A DNA stretch of 64,000 nucleotides from NCBI RefSeq assembly GCF_030020805.1, contig NZ_CP125098.1:5541501-5605500 (forward strand). Direction: 5' to 3'. This document shows positions 51,867 to 59,496 of this stretch, piece by piece. The position numbers were made by a program, and so were the translations under genes. The DNA is from Paenibacillus sp. RC67 (GTDB lineage Bacteria > Bacillota > Bacilli > Paenibacillales > NBRC-103111). The notes under the pieces were generated by a model. The model was given only the letters and a program-made list of their open reading frames with translations, was not told the DNA's origin and made no database searches. Positions within the stretch are counted from its first letter, which is position 1; every line of letters begins with the position of its first letter.

Positions 51867-52560
51867 CTTTATACCCCACCCCCCATACCGTCTTGATGTA
51901 TCTGGGCTCACGAGGGTTATCTTCGATCTTCTCGCGGATATTTCGGATATGAACCATGACCGTGTTATCGGATAAAAATTTATCCTCCTTCCATACGCTC
52001 TGATATATTTTCTCTATATTAAACACATGTCCGCGATGCCTCGCCATCAGCTCCAATATTGAAAATTCGATGGGTGTTAAAGAAACCTCCTTGCCGCGGA
52101 CCGTAACGATATGACGATTTCTGTTAATGATCAGCTCATCAATTTCAGTGATCTTATCATCATTCGCTTTGCCCCCGTTACCGTCGACAGAAGTTAATGT
52201 CTGTCTGCGCAGCTGTGCCTTTACCCTCGCGATCAGCTCTAAGGGATTAAATGGCTTGGTAACATAATCATCGGCGCCGGTAGTAAGTCCTGTTATTTTA
52301 TCGATATCCTCGCCTTTCGCAGAGAGCATAATTATGGGTACGTTCGTCATTTCACGCATCTTGAAGCAAGCATGGATCCCATCCATGTTGGGCATCATCA
52401 CATCCAAAATAATTAAATCGACGGTTTCTCGGCTCATGATATTCAACGACTGTAGTCCGTCCTCTGCTTCCAGAATCTTATAGCCTTCATTTTGCAAATA
52501 GATACGAATGATATCACGAATTTCAGGATCGTCATCCGTGACTAAGATCGTTTTGACCAA
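51859..52560 (-). CDS. OmpR-type response regulator
   Basis: A 233-residue two-component regulator. Receiver: acidic pocket DDD at 9-11, phospho-acceptor Asp53 in ILDVMMP, switch Ser/Thr in MLSAKGE and Lys in YVTKPF. A linker rich in Gly and Asp (~125-140) leads to a winged-helix output domain ending in DNTVMVHIRNIREKIEDNPREPRYIKTVWGVGYKVD. The start is TTG 52560, with GGAGGGGTACAAT upstream. The cognate kinase gene overlaps its end. The target genes are not evident from position. Confidence 0.95.
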   Translation of the reverse strand: MVKTILVTDDDPEIRDIIRIYLQNEGYKILEAEDGLQSLNIMSRETVDLIILDVMMPNMDGIHACFKMREMTNVPIIMLSAKGEDIDKITGLTTGADDYVTKPFNPLELIARVKAQLRRQTLTSVDGNGGKANDDKITEIDELIINRNRHIVTVRGKEVSLTPIEFSILELMARHRGHVFNIEKIYQSVWKEDKFLSDNTVMVHIRNIREKIEDNPREPRYIKTVWGVGYKVD

Positions 52561-52676
52561 ATTGTACCCCTCCCGAAGTCAGCAGCGCCTTACATAGCCG
52601 TACTTATGATTACATTACCATATTCTTACACGAAATTTCCCTGGAATTTATAGCTGTCTGGGCATTTTCCAGATTT

Positions 52677-53240
52677 TCATTTTTTACGGCAAACGTAGAC
52701 GAAGGCTGGAGGTAGATTCAAAGGTACAAAATGAACGTGTTCGATATCCAGCTTTTCGCTCAATTGTTGTCTCATCTGTTGTGAGTATTGAAAAGCAATG
52801 AACCTGCCGCCAGGTCTAAGCGAGACTGTGATTTGATCCAATAGCTGATCCCTTATTGGCTGAGAGAAATTAAAAAACGGGAGGCCACTTAGTATGCAAT
52901 CCAAGCTTTCAACACCTTCATTATGCAGTGCTAGTTGAAGCTTACAAGCATCGGCATAGCAGGAGCAGTCGGGAAAACGGCGAGTTAGACTTGAACGTAA
53001 ATACAGATCTTTCTCAAACAAGAGCACCTTGACGTTTGCTGGGGCATTCGAAACCAGATGCTTCGTTATTGCGCCTGTGCCGGCTCCGAGCTCAGCTATC
53101 TGCTTAACCTCATCCCAAGGAACGTATTGAAGCATCTTTTTGGCTAAAAATGCGGAGCTTGGAGTTACACTCCCGATTTCTCCGGGCTTTTGCGAAAATT
53201 TATATAAAAATAGCAGCTTTTCCTGCACAGCCTTCATCAT
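52677..53240 (-). CDS. Class I SAM-dependent methyltransferase, rRNA/phospholipid methyltransferase-like
   Basis: A 187-residue methyltransferase. The N-terminal KPGEIGSVTPSSAFLAKKML and motif I AELGAGTGAITKHLV resemble the small group annotated as phospholipid N-methyltransferase or KsgA/Erm-like proteins in Bacillales. Then come the acidic end of strand 2 (VLLFEKDL) and the motif IV-like CILSGLPFFNF, where NLPF/Y would be typical of adenine methylases. The C-terminal RNA-binding domain of Erm/KsgA is missing, so an rRNA dimethylase role is unlikely. It lies 116 bases upstream of the two-component genes on the same strand. Substrate unknown. Confidence 0.8.
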   Translation of the reverse strand: MMKAVQEKLLFLYKFSQKPGEIGSVTPSSAFLAKKMLQYVPWDEVKQIAELGAGTGAITKHLVSNAPANVKVLLFEKDLYLRSSLTRRFPDCSCYADACKLQLALHNEGVESLDCILSGLPFFNFSQPIRDQLLDQITVSLRPGGRFIAFQYSQQMRQQLSEKLDIEHVHFVPLNLPPAFVYVCRKK

Positions 53241-53359
53241 GCTTTCTTCTCCCCTTCTTCTTCCTACTATCGTTAGAGTAAACGATATTTCTTCAGAACG
53301 AGTGAAGGATATTCTAAAGTATTTCTGAAGTTTATAGCTTCAGCTTGGCGATGAAAGCA

Positions 53360-53390
53360 CGAATACCCCTACATAAAGTAAGGGTATTCG
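53360..53390 (-). terminator. Hairpin after ilvH, weak terminator candidate
   Basis: CGAATACCC pairs perfectly with GGGTATTCG, with three further inner pairs (TAC/GTA) after a mismatch. Only a short T-run (TTT) follows on the minus strand, so it is a weak terminator or an mRNA 3' end stabiliser for ilvBH. Confidence 0.4.
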
Positions 53391-53442
53391 AAGGATGCCT
53401 GGCTGCAATTTGCAGTTCACCAGCAGAACAATACGGATGCTG

Positions 53443-53925
53443 CTAACTTCCTCTAATCATGGCTGTAGCGCCTGTATACGATAGTTCGACGATACCATAT
53501 GGGTGCAAAAGCTCGATAATCGCATCCAGCTTACTACAATCTCCCACCGCTTGAATAATCATATGCTTCGGCCCGACATCAATGACTGATGCGCGGAACG
53601 TCTCGACAATACCTAAAATCTCCGGGCGCTTGGACGATTCTGCCTCTATCTTGATCAATGCAAGCTCCCTAGAAACCATCGGTTTAGAGCTTATACTGTG
53701 GATCTGAATAACATCTATCAGCTTGTAGAGCTGCTTCTGGACCTGCTCAAGCGTCCGTTCGTCCCCTGTTGTAACCACTGTCATCCGGGATATTCCTGAC
53801 TCTTCCGTACCTCCGACGCTGATACTATCGATATTGAAGCCGCGGCGGCCAAATAGTCCGCATACCCGCTGCAGTACACCGGGCTGATCATTTACAAGTA
53901 TGGCCAACGTATGTTTTGTCATCAT
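53443..53925 (-). CDS. ilvH: Acetolactate synthase small (regulatory) subunit
   Basis: The regulatory subunit of acetohydroxyacid synthase, 160 residues. The N-terminal ACT domain starts TLAILVNDQPGVLQRVCGLFGRRGFNIDSISVG, the site of valine feedback inhibition, and is followed by the second ferredoxin-like domain (ELALIKIEAES, GIVETFRASVIDVGPKHMIIQAVGD). It stimulates the large subunit and gives it valine sensitivity. Its start overlaps the ilvB stop by four bases (ATGA), as usual for the pair. No ilvC or leu genes follow; the next gene downstream is a methyltransferase. Confidence 0.96.
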   Translation of the reverse strand: MMTKHTLAILVNDQPGVLQRVCGLFGRRGFNIDSISVGGTEESGISRMTVVTTGDERTLEQVQKQLYKLIDVIQIHSISSKPMVSRELALIKIEAESSKRPEILGIVETFRASVIDVGPKHMIIQAVGDCSKLDAIIELLHPYGIVELSYTGATAMIRGS

Positions 53926-55664
53926 TCAAAATCCCCCATTATCATTTGATCCAATCTCGTTCCAGCTGCTACCATAGGGAACACGTTCTCTTCCTTCGGA
54001 ACAACGAACTCCACTAATACGGGTCCCGGTGTCTCGAGCGCCTGCCGCCACACTTCTGCGGCTTCGGCTTGGGTGGTAGCCCTTAATCCTTTGATACCAT
54101 AAGCTTGAGCCAGCTTTACAAAATCAGGGCTCCCTGCCAAATCAATATGGCTGTAACGATTATCATGAATGAGCTGCTGCCACTGCTTAACCATACCGAG
54201 CACCTGATTGTTAATAACAATAATCTTGATCGGAATTTGATGAATGGAGCATATCGCCATCTCTTGCGCGCACATCTGCATGCCCCCGTCACCGTTGACA
54301 GAGATGACTAACCGATCCGGGTTTGCTACCTGAGCGCCGATGGCAGAAGGAAAACCAAATCCCATGGTTCCAAGTCCTCCAGAAGTAATCAATGAGCGGG
54401 GATGCTTGAATTTGTAAAACTGCCCTACCCACATTTGATGTTGGCCCACATCCGTAGTAATGATTGCTTCTCCGTCCGTTGTTTCATTTAACATTTCAAT
54501 GACAAATTGCGGCTTCAGCTGATTCTCTGCAGCATCGTACTTCAGCGGATGCAGCCTTCGGTTATTATCAATCTCGGCAATCCATTCATCAGTCCGAGCT
54601 TTCTCCGCTTTCGTGTTTAAGTATTGCAGCGCCATTTTAATATCACTCACGCAGGGAATGTCGGTCTTTATGTTTTTGCCGATTTCGGCAGGATCAATAT
54701 CGATATGTGCAATTAGACGTGCTCTAGGAGCAAAACCGTCTACTTGCATGGTCACACGATCATCGAATCGAGAGCCTATCGAAATGATCAGATCGGCGTT
54801 TTGAATGGCCATATTCGCTGTGTAGGTCCCATGCATCCCTAACATTCCCATGCACAGCTCATGCGAGCTTGGGAAGCCGCCCAAGCCTAATAGCGTCGTC
54901 GTGATCGGTATACGCGTCGTATTGGCGAAAGCGATCAGCTCTTCGGAAGCATCGGAATATACAACGCCACCCCCTGCCAATATGACCGGTCTGGAGCACT
55001 GTTGAATAGCTTGAAGCAGCTTATCGAGCTGTGAATAAGCAGGCTCTGGCATTTCCCGATAACCGCGAATCGGCTTATGTTCATAAGGGTGGTACACGGT
55101 CTCATGGTTGGATACGTCTTTGGGAATATCGATCAATACTGGACCTTTGCGGCCTGTACTGGCTATATGAAACGCTTCGTGAATGATCCGCGGCAGCTCC
55201 CGAACATCTCGCACCAAGTAACTATGCTTCGTAATCGGCATTGTAATGCTGACGATGTCCGCTTCTTGAAATGCATCGGTCCCCATTACCGTAGTAGGTA
55301 CATTGCCTGTTATAACTACTAACGGAACTGAATCCATGTACGCAGTCGCGATCCCCGTAACCAAGTTGGTCGCTCCGGGACCGGAGGTCGCAATACAAAC
55401 CCCGACCTTACCAGTGGAACGTGCATAACCATCCGCCGCATGGATCGCCCCTTGCTCATGCCGAGTCAAAATATGCTTAAACTCCGGATTGCCAACCATG
55501 GCATCATAAATGTACAAAACATTACCACCTGGATATCCGAAAACACAGTCAACTCCTTCCTGCAGCAGCCCTCGCAGCAATATCTCCGAGCCTGTCATGA
55601 TTTCATTGGATGGTTCTAAACGAGCCTCTTGTACTCCTGCTGTTTCTTTTTGAACTAATTTCAT
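53922..55664 (-). CDS. ilvB: Acetolactate synthase large (catalytic) subunit
   Basis: The thiamine-diphosphate enzyme that condenses two pyruvates, or pyruvate and 2-oxobutyrate, at the branch point of valine, leucine and isoleucine synthesis. It has 580 residues, normal for the family. The N-terminal domain has GCDCVFGYPGG-like VDCVFGYPGGNVLYIYD and the catalytic Glu in TRHEQGAIHAADGYAR; the FAD/beta domain is in the middle; the ThDP-binding motif begins VNGDGGMQM and runs to VINNQVLGMVKQWQ. GAGGAGG precedes the ATG. Upstream lie three tandem T-box leaders, so transcription responds to uncharged tRNA. Confidence 0.97.
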   Translation of the reverse strand: MKLVQKETAGVQEARLEPSNEIMTGSEILLRGLLQEGVDCVFGYPGGNVLYIYDAMVGNPEFKHILTRHEQGAIHAADGYARSTGKVGVCIATSGPGATNLVTGIATAYMDSVPLVVITGNVPTTVMGTDAFQEADIVSITMPITKHSYLVRDVRELPRIIHEAFHIASTGRKGPVLIDIPKDVSNHETVYHPYEHKPIRGYREMPEPAYSQLDKLLQAIQQCSRPVILAGGGVVYSDASEELIAFANTTRIPITTTLLGLGGFPSSHELCMGMLGMHGTYTANMAIQNADLIISIGSRFDDRVTMQVDGFAPRARLIAHIDIDPAEIGKNIKTDIPCVSDIKMALQYLNTKAEKARTDEWIAEIDNNRRLHPLKYDAAENQLKPQFVIEMLNETTDGEAIITTDVGQHQMWVGQFYKFKHPRSLITSGGLGTMGFGFPSAIGAQVANPDRLVISVNGDGGMQMCAQEMAICSIHQIPIKIIVINNQVLGMVKQWQQLIHDNRYSHIDLAGSPDFVKLAQAYGIKGLRATTQAEAAEVWRQALETPGPVLVEFVVPKEENVFPMVAAGTRLDQMIMGDFE

Positions 55665-55683
55665 CGAAATGCCTCCTCAAAAT

Positions 55684-56013
55684 ATAAAATCCCCTCTCAT
55701 CCCGAGCAAGCACATCTGTGCCTTACTCAAAGGGACGAAAGGGGTTGATTTTCGTGGTACCACCCTGATTTGCCGGGAATTTCACAATTCCGGCCTCATG
55801 AGGTAAGGCAGTTACGCCTTACCTTCAGCACGATAACGTGTGCCACTCCGTTTGGAACTACTCGCCGCAAGCCAGTTACAGCATATCCTACGGTTTTCGC
55901 GCAAAGGCTCCGAGATGACATCACACAATGGATTACGGCAAAGGTTTCAGCTTTCCCTTCGCTCTCTGGGCTTAAGTGCCTTTGTGTTTTTTTCTCTTCA
56001 TCGCTTTTTTCGC
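55684..56013 (-). ncRNA. T-box leader, copy A (nearest ilvB)
   Basis: A complete T-box riboswitch of ~330 bases. The T-box sequence AGGGTGGTACCACG is at 55766-55753. The terminator pairs CCCCTTTCGTCCC (55744-55732) with GGGATGAGAGGGG (55703-55691), followed by ATTTTAT. Stem I starts at GCGATGAAGAG (56004) and closes at CTCGGAGCC (~55915-55907). AUGA and GGA fit the kink-turn, and a GAUGUCAUCUC segment holds the specifier, best read as GUC (Val) followed by A. Uncharged tRNA would pair through its anticodon and 3' end to favour the antiterminator. It is followed within 20 bases by the ilvB ribosome binding site. Confidence 0.93.
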
Positions 56014-56040
56014 TATATAACAATAAAGCCTATACAATCA

Positions 56041-56368
56041 ATAAAACCCCTTCCATCCCGAGCAAGCACATCTGTGCCTTACTCAAGGGACGAAAGGGGT
56101 TGATTTTCGTGGTACCACCCTGATTTGCCGGGAATTTCACAATTCCGGCCTCATGAGGTAAGGCAGTAATACCTTACCTTCAGCACGATAACGTGTGCCA
56201 AACCGTTTGGGACTACTCGCCGCAAGCCTGCTACAGCATATCCTGCGGTTTTCACACAAAGGCTCTGAGATGACATCACACAATGGATTATGGCAAAGGT
56301 TTCAGCTTTCCCTTCGCTCTCTGGGCATAAGTGCCTTTGTGTTTTTTTCTCTTCATCGCTTTTTTCGC
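56041..56368 (-). ncRNA. T-box leader, copy B (middle)
   Basis: A second full T-box leader with the same order of elements as copy A: stem I from GCGATGAAGAG (~56359), identical GAUGUCAUCUC specifier segment, T-box AGGGTGGTACCACG at 56121-56108, and a terminator with arms AACCCCTTTCGTCCC (56102-56088) and GGGATGGAAGGGGTT (56059-56045), then TTATTG. The T-box is 355 bases from that of copy A. Visual identity with copy A is above 90 percent outside a few loop positions. No start codon or gene lies between the copies, so this unit gates transcription into copy A. Confidence 0.93.
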
Positions 56369-56394
56369 TATATAACAATAATATCTATACTAAC

Positions 56395-56716
56395 AATAAA
56401 ACCCCTTCCATCCCGAGCAAGCACATCTGTGCCTACTCAAGGGACGAAAGGGGTTGATTTTCGCGGTACCACCCTGATTTGCCGGGAATTTCGCAATTCC
56501 GGCCTCATGAGGTAAAGCAGTAACGCCTTACCTGCAGCACGATAACGTGTGCCACTCCGTTCGAGACTACTTGCCGCAAGCCAGCAACAGCATAAAGCCG
56601 CGGTTTTCGCGCAAAGGCTCCGAGATGACATCACACAATGGATTACGGCAAAGGTTTCAGCTTTCCCTTCGCTCTCTGGACATAAGTGCCTTTGTGTTTT
56701 TTTCTCATCATCGCTT
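56395..56716 (-). ncRNA. T-box leader, copy C (promoter-proximal)
   Basis: The first T-box leader to be transcribed. Stem I starts at GCGATGATGAG (~56714); the specifier segment is again GAUGUCAUCUC; the T-box reads AGGGTGGTACCGCG (56475-56462), the more usual consensus form; terminator arms are AACCCCTTTCGTCCC (56455-56441) and GGGATGGAAGGGGTT (56414-56400), then TTATTG. It differs from copies A and B at several scattered positions in the region between stem I and the T-box, so it is the most diverged copy. The promoter lies directly upstream. Confidence 0.93.
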
Positions 56717-56734
56717 CAATATGAATTGTTCATA

Positions 56735-56764
56735 ATAATAACATATGCAAACTTGCTTTTTCAA
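56735..56764 (-). promoter_or_regulatory. Sigma-A promoter of the triple T-box / ilvBH transcript
   Basis: Minus strand: TTGAAA (56764-56759) and TATTAT (56740-56735) with an 18-base spacer, about 20 bases before the stem I start of copy C. Confidence 0.55.
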
Positions 56765-56784
56765 TACCTGAATGCACATATATT

Positions 56785-57522
56785 TTATACGAAACCGCCA
56801 TTAATGCGTAGGGTTTGTCCTGTAATCCATCGTGCTTCTTCGCTTGCAAGGAAAAGTACGACATCAGAGATATCGCCAGTTTCTCCCAATCTGCCGAATG
56901 CATTCAAGCTGCTCATTTGCCGGATCTGGTCCTCCGACTTACCTTGCATAAACAGCTCCGTCCCCACCGGCCCAGGAGCAACTGCATTAATGTTAATCTG
57001 ACGGGGTCCGAATTCTTTGGCTAGCTGTCTCGTAAATTGCTCTACAGCGCCTTTGGTCCCGGCATACGCACTGTATTGAGGGAACATGGCTCCAACAACC
57101 GATGTTGAAAAGTTAATAATTCTTCCATTCGCTTTCATATGCTGCACAGCCTGCTGGCATGCAAAATAGGTGCCTTTCACATTAATGTCGAACATCCGAT
57201 CAAAATCCTCTTCCGTCATTTGCTCAATAGGTTTTGTCACCATAACTCCTGCATTATTGACGAGAATATCAAGCTGTCCGTATATGTCCAATACACTTTT
57301 AAATAATTTATTAATTTCGCTAACGCGGCTGATATCTGCCTGAACGGCACTAGCTTCTCCACCTTTTTTCTTAATAGCCGATACGACTTCTTCAGCCTGA
57401 TGCGAGTTACTGCTGTAATTAACAACAACCTTGGCGCCCTGAAGCCCAAACTGTTCCGCAATTTTGCGCCCAATCCCCCTTGATGCACCTGTTACAAGCA
57501 CTACTTTTCCTGTATATTTCAT
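56785..57522 (-). CDS. Short-chain dehydrogenase (FabG-like)
   Basis: A 245-residue classical SDR. Cofactor motif TGASRGIGRK, NADP-type basic residue pattern, NNAG in ILVNNAGVMVTKP, catalytic Ser in NFSTSVVGAMF and YAGTKGA with the active-site Tyr and Lys, ending in the usual INGGFV. I chose ATG 57522, ten bases after GAGGGG; a TTG two codons earlier is closer. It is divergent from an HxlR regulator, the common arrangement in which HxlR represses an SDR or quinone reductase in response to electrophiles or quinones. Its 3' end is near the T-box promoter, with no clear terminator between. Confidence 0.92.
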   Translation of the reverse strand: MKYTGKVVLVTGASRGIGRKIAEQFGLQGAKVVVNYSSNSHQAEEVVSAIKKKGGEASAVQADISRVSEINKLFKSVLDIYGQLDILVNNAGVMVTKPIEQMTEEDFDRMFDINVKGTYFACQQAVQHMKANGRIINFSTSVVGAMFPQYSAYAGTKGAVEQFTRQLAKEFGPRQININAVAPGPVGTELFMQGKSEDQIRQMSSLNAFGRLGETGDISDVVLFLASEEARWITGQTLRINGGFV

Positions 57523-57704
57523 CGTCAATATTCCCCTCTCGAAAGGCCTGGGTACTGAATTCGCCAGTTGTTACTGATAATGTATATCACCCATTGAAAA
57601 CGTACAAGAAGGCACTTTTTTACCGGATAGTTACTTTGAGGTTAGAATTAATCAACTATGGTAGTATAGAGAATAATTAAAAAAATGGTATTGGGGGAGA
57701 TGCT

Positions 57705-58076
57705 ATGTCTCTGGATTTTTTAAAAGCCCATCCGGGATACAACGACGAAGATATCGATTGTTATATCCATGTCACTACAACCATGCAAGCGATTGGCGGG
57801 AAGTGGAAAATGCTCATCCTGTGGCATGTTCACGCTGGCAGCAAACGCTATAACGAACTGCGCAGGTTCATTCCCAGTATCTCGCAAAAGGTGCTTTCCC
57901 AGCAGCTCCGCGAGCTTGAGCAGGAAGGGTTAATCGAACGAAGGGTTTATCCGGAAACCCCTCCACGGGTTGAGTACGAAATGTCTGCTTATGGCAAGAC
58001 TTTGGAACCGATCTTCGATATCCTCTACGACTGGGGAGTCATCCATCGTACACGTCAAAAAGGACAACTGGAATGA
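57705..58076 (+). CDS. HxlR family transcriptional regulator
   Basis: A 123-residue winged-helix regulator of the HxlR/YodB type. Visible are the family core AIGGKWKMLILWHVHAGSKRYNELRRFIPSISQKVLSQQLRELEQEGLIERRVYPETPPRVEYEMS and the C-terminal dimer helix. A Cys at residue 19 (DIDCYIHVTTTMQ) is near the N-terminus, the position of the redox-active Cys in YodB/HypR-like members, so thiol sensing is possible. GGGGGAGATGCT precedes the ATG. It is divergent from the SDR gene, its likely target. Its stop lies two bases from the end of the convergent M48 gene. Confidence 0.92.
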   Translation: MSLDFLKAHPGYNDEDIDCYIHVTTTMQAIGGKWKMLILWHVHAGSKRYNELRRFIPSISQKVLSQQLRELEQEGLIERRVYPETPPRVEYEMSAYGKTLEPIFDILYDWGVIHRTRQKGQLE

Positions 58077-58077
58077 T

Positions 58078-59334
58078 CTATTTCCCCCCACCAAAATGCT
58101 GTACATAATCAATCCGTTGAGCAAGAGTTGGGTGAGAACCGACAAAAAATTGCACCAGTGACGGCGGATTCACATCCGACAGGCTATTAGCGGCCAATTG
58201 TTGAAAAGCACGAACTCCTGCATCAGGGTCCTTCCGCAACTGTATCGCATATTCATCGGCGCTATGTTCCTGCATTCGTGAAATAGCATTATCAATGGGC
58301 GATGCGGCAAATGACAGTACCGAAACAAGCAGAATCAGTATTGGAAGTCCCGCAATATCATAGGTGCCTCTCAGTCGGAATGACGAGCCCCATCGATAAT
58401 GAATCCAAGTGAACAAACGATGGACCAGCCAGAAGCCGATAAAGCTTTCCACAATTCCCCATAATGTTCCCCACAGCACGTGACGCTTTACGTAATGCCC
58501 CATTTCATGGGCCATAATAAATAAGATTTCATCGGGCTTCAGCTTTTGCAGCGTCGTATCCCACAAGACAATGCGAGTTGTTGATCCAATACCGCTCACA
58601 TAGGCATTCAGGGTGTTCGTTTGCTTGGACTTATCAACCTGATACACTTGATCCGTAGGGATATTTGCTTGTTTAGCTAATTGTAAAATTTCCTGTTTAA
58701 GCTCCTGATTTTGCAGCGGCTTAAAATCATTGAAGATCGGCTCCATAACGACTGGCTGAATAAAAGTAAAGAACAGCGTCAGCGGGATGGAAACCGCCCA
58801 GCCTATGAGCCACCACCGTTTGGGACTTTTCTTGATAGCCAAATACAACAGCCAGTACATTGGAATAGAGATGACGAGATTCACACCGAGACTTTTAGCC
58901 ATATCCAACAGCCACGATCCCATGCTTTGATTTGTCAGCCCATAAGACCGGTCCAGCTCATGCAAATAATAGCTCAATGGAAACTCAATGATTTGCAGTA
59001 TCAGCTGCAGCACCATAAGATAGATCCCCATTTGCAAGATCGACCATCTGAAGATGGATGCCGATCGTCCGCGAAGCCACGAAGAAATGCCAAGGGTCAG
59101 CAGGAGTATAATAATAACCCACATGACTGGAGTAGAGATAAAAAAAGAGAGATATCCGGTCGTCGACAGCTTATGAATACTCTGTATTTGTTCAGCAGTC
59201 ATGAAGGTTGCCGGATCTGCCGGGCCTCCACGCAACGAATCAGGTACATTCCCCGCAGGTTGATGAAGGAAGTAATAGCTAATGGCCGTACAGTAAATGA
59301 TCAGAATAATTACACTGATAAGTACTTTTTTCAT
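58078..59334 (-). CDS. M48 family metalloprotease (Ste24-like)
   Basis: A ~418-residue integral membrane zinc protease of the CAAX/Ste24 group. It has about five to seven helices (VLISVIILIIYCTAISYYFL at the N-terminus) and the zinc motif HEMGH within ILFIMAHEMGHYVKRH; the third ligand Glu lies in SADEYAIQL. The N-terminal peptidase_M48_N part with ~FFTFIQPVVMEPIFNDFKPLQ before a DKSKQTNTLNAYVSGIGSTTRIVLWDT block is typical. I chose ATG 59334, which follows GGGAGGACTT. It probably takes part in membrane protein quality control. It converges with hxlR. Confidence 0.92.
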   Translation of the reverse strand: MKKVLISVIILIIYCTAISYYFLHQPAGNVPDSLRGGPADPATFMTAEQIQSIHKLSTTGYLSFFISTPVMWVIIILLLTLGISSWLRGRSASIFRWSILQMGIYLMVLQLILQIIEFPLSYYLHELDRSYGLTNQSMGSWLLDMAKSLGVNLVISIPMYWLLYLAIKKSPKRWWLIGWAVSIPLTLFFTFIQPVVMEPIFNDFKPLQNQELKQEILQLAKQANIPTDQVYQVDKSKQTNTLNAYVSGIGSTTRIVLWDTTLQKLKPDEILFIMAHEMGHYVKRHVLWGTLWGIVESFIGFWLVHRLFTWIHYRWGSSFRLRGTYDIAGLPILILLVSVLSFAASPIDNAISRMQEHSADEYAIQLRKDPDAGVRAFQQLAANSLSDVNPPSLVQFFVGSHPTLAQRIDYVQHFGGGK

Positions 59335-59421
59335 AAGTCCTCCCTTCCATTCCATCGAAAATACAAGCTATCTGTTCATTATAGTCCATTCTTTTCCTAT
59401 TTATCACATCCGAAGTATACG

Positions 59422-59450
59422 ACAAAAAAACCTTGGCAGCAGCCAAGGTT
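59422..59450 (-). terminator. Terminator after ugpB-like gene
   Basis: AACCTTGGC pairs with GCCAAGGTT around four bases, with TTTTTTT on the minus strand. Confidence 0.92.
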
Positions 59451-59496
59451 TCGGTTCGTCACTTTCCAAGCTCGGTCCATGACATGTCAATACTCT

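Noticed and set aside
50796..52560. VanRS-type antibiotic resistance two-component system
   Set aside because: The similarity is general to OmpR-type pairs; no van, bce or other resistance genes are adjacent.
52677..53240. Erm-type 23S rRNA methylase
   Set aside because: Motif I and the N-terminus are similar, but the chain is only 187 residues and lacks the C-terminal RNA-binding domain and a clear N-x-P-Y/F motif.
55796..56378. Two similar 75-residue minus-strand ORFs (starting MLYSEKSDEEKK) 355 bp apart
   Set aside because: They lie wholly inside T-box copies A and B; their likeness comes from the RNA repeat, and the frame is broken in copy C.
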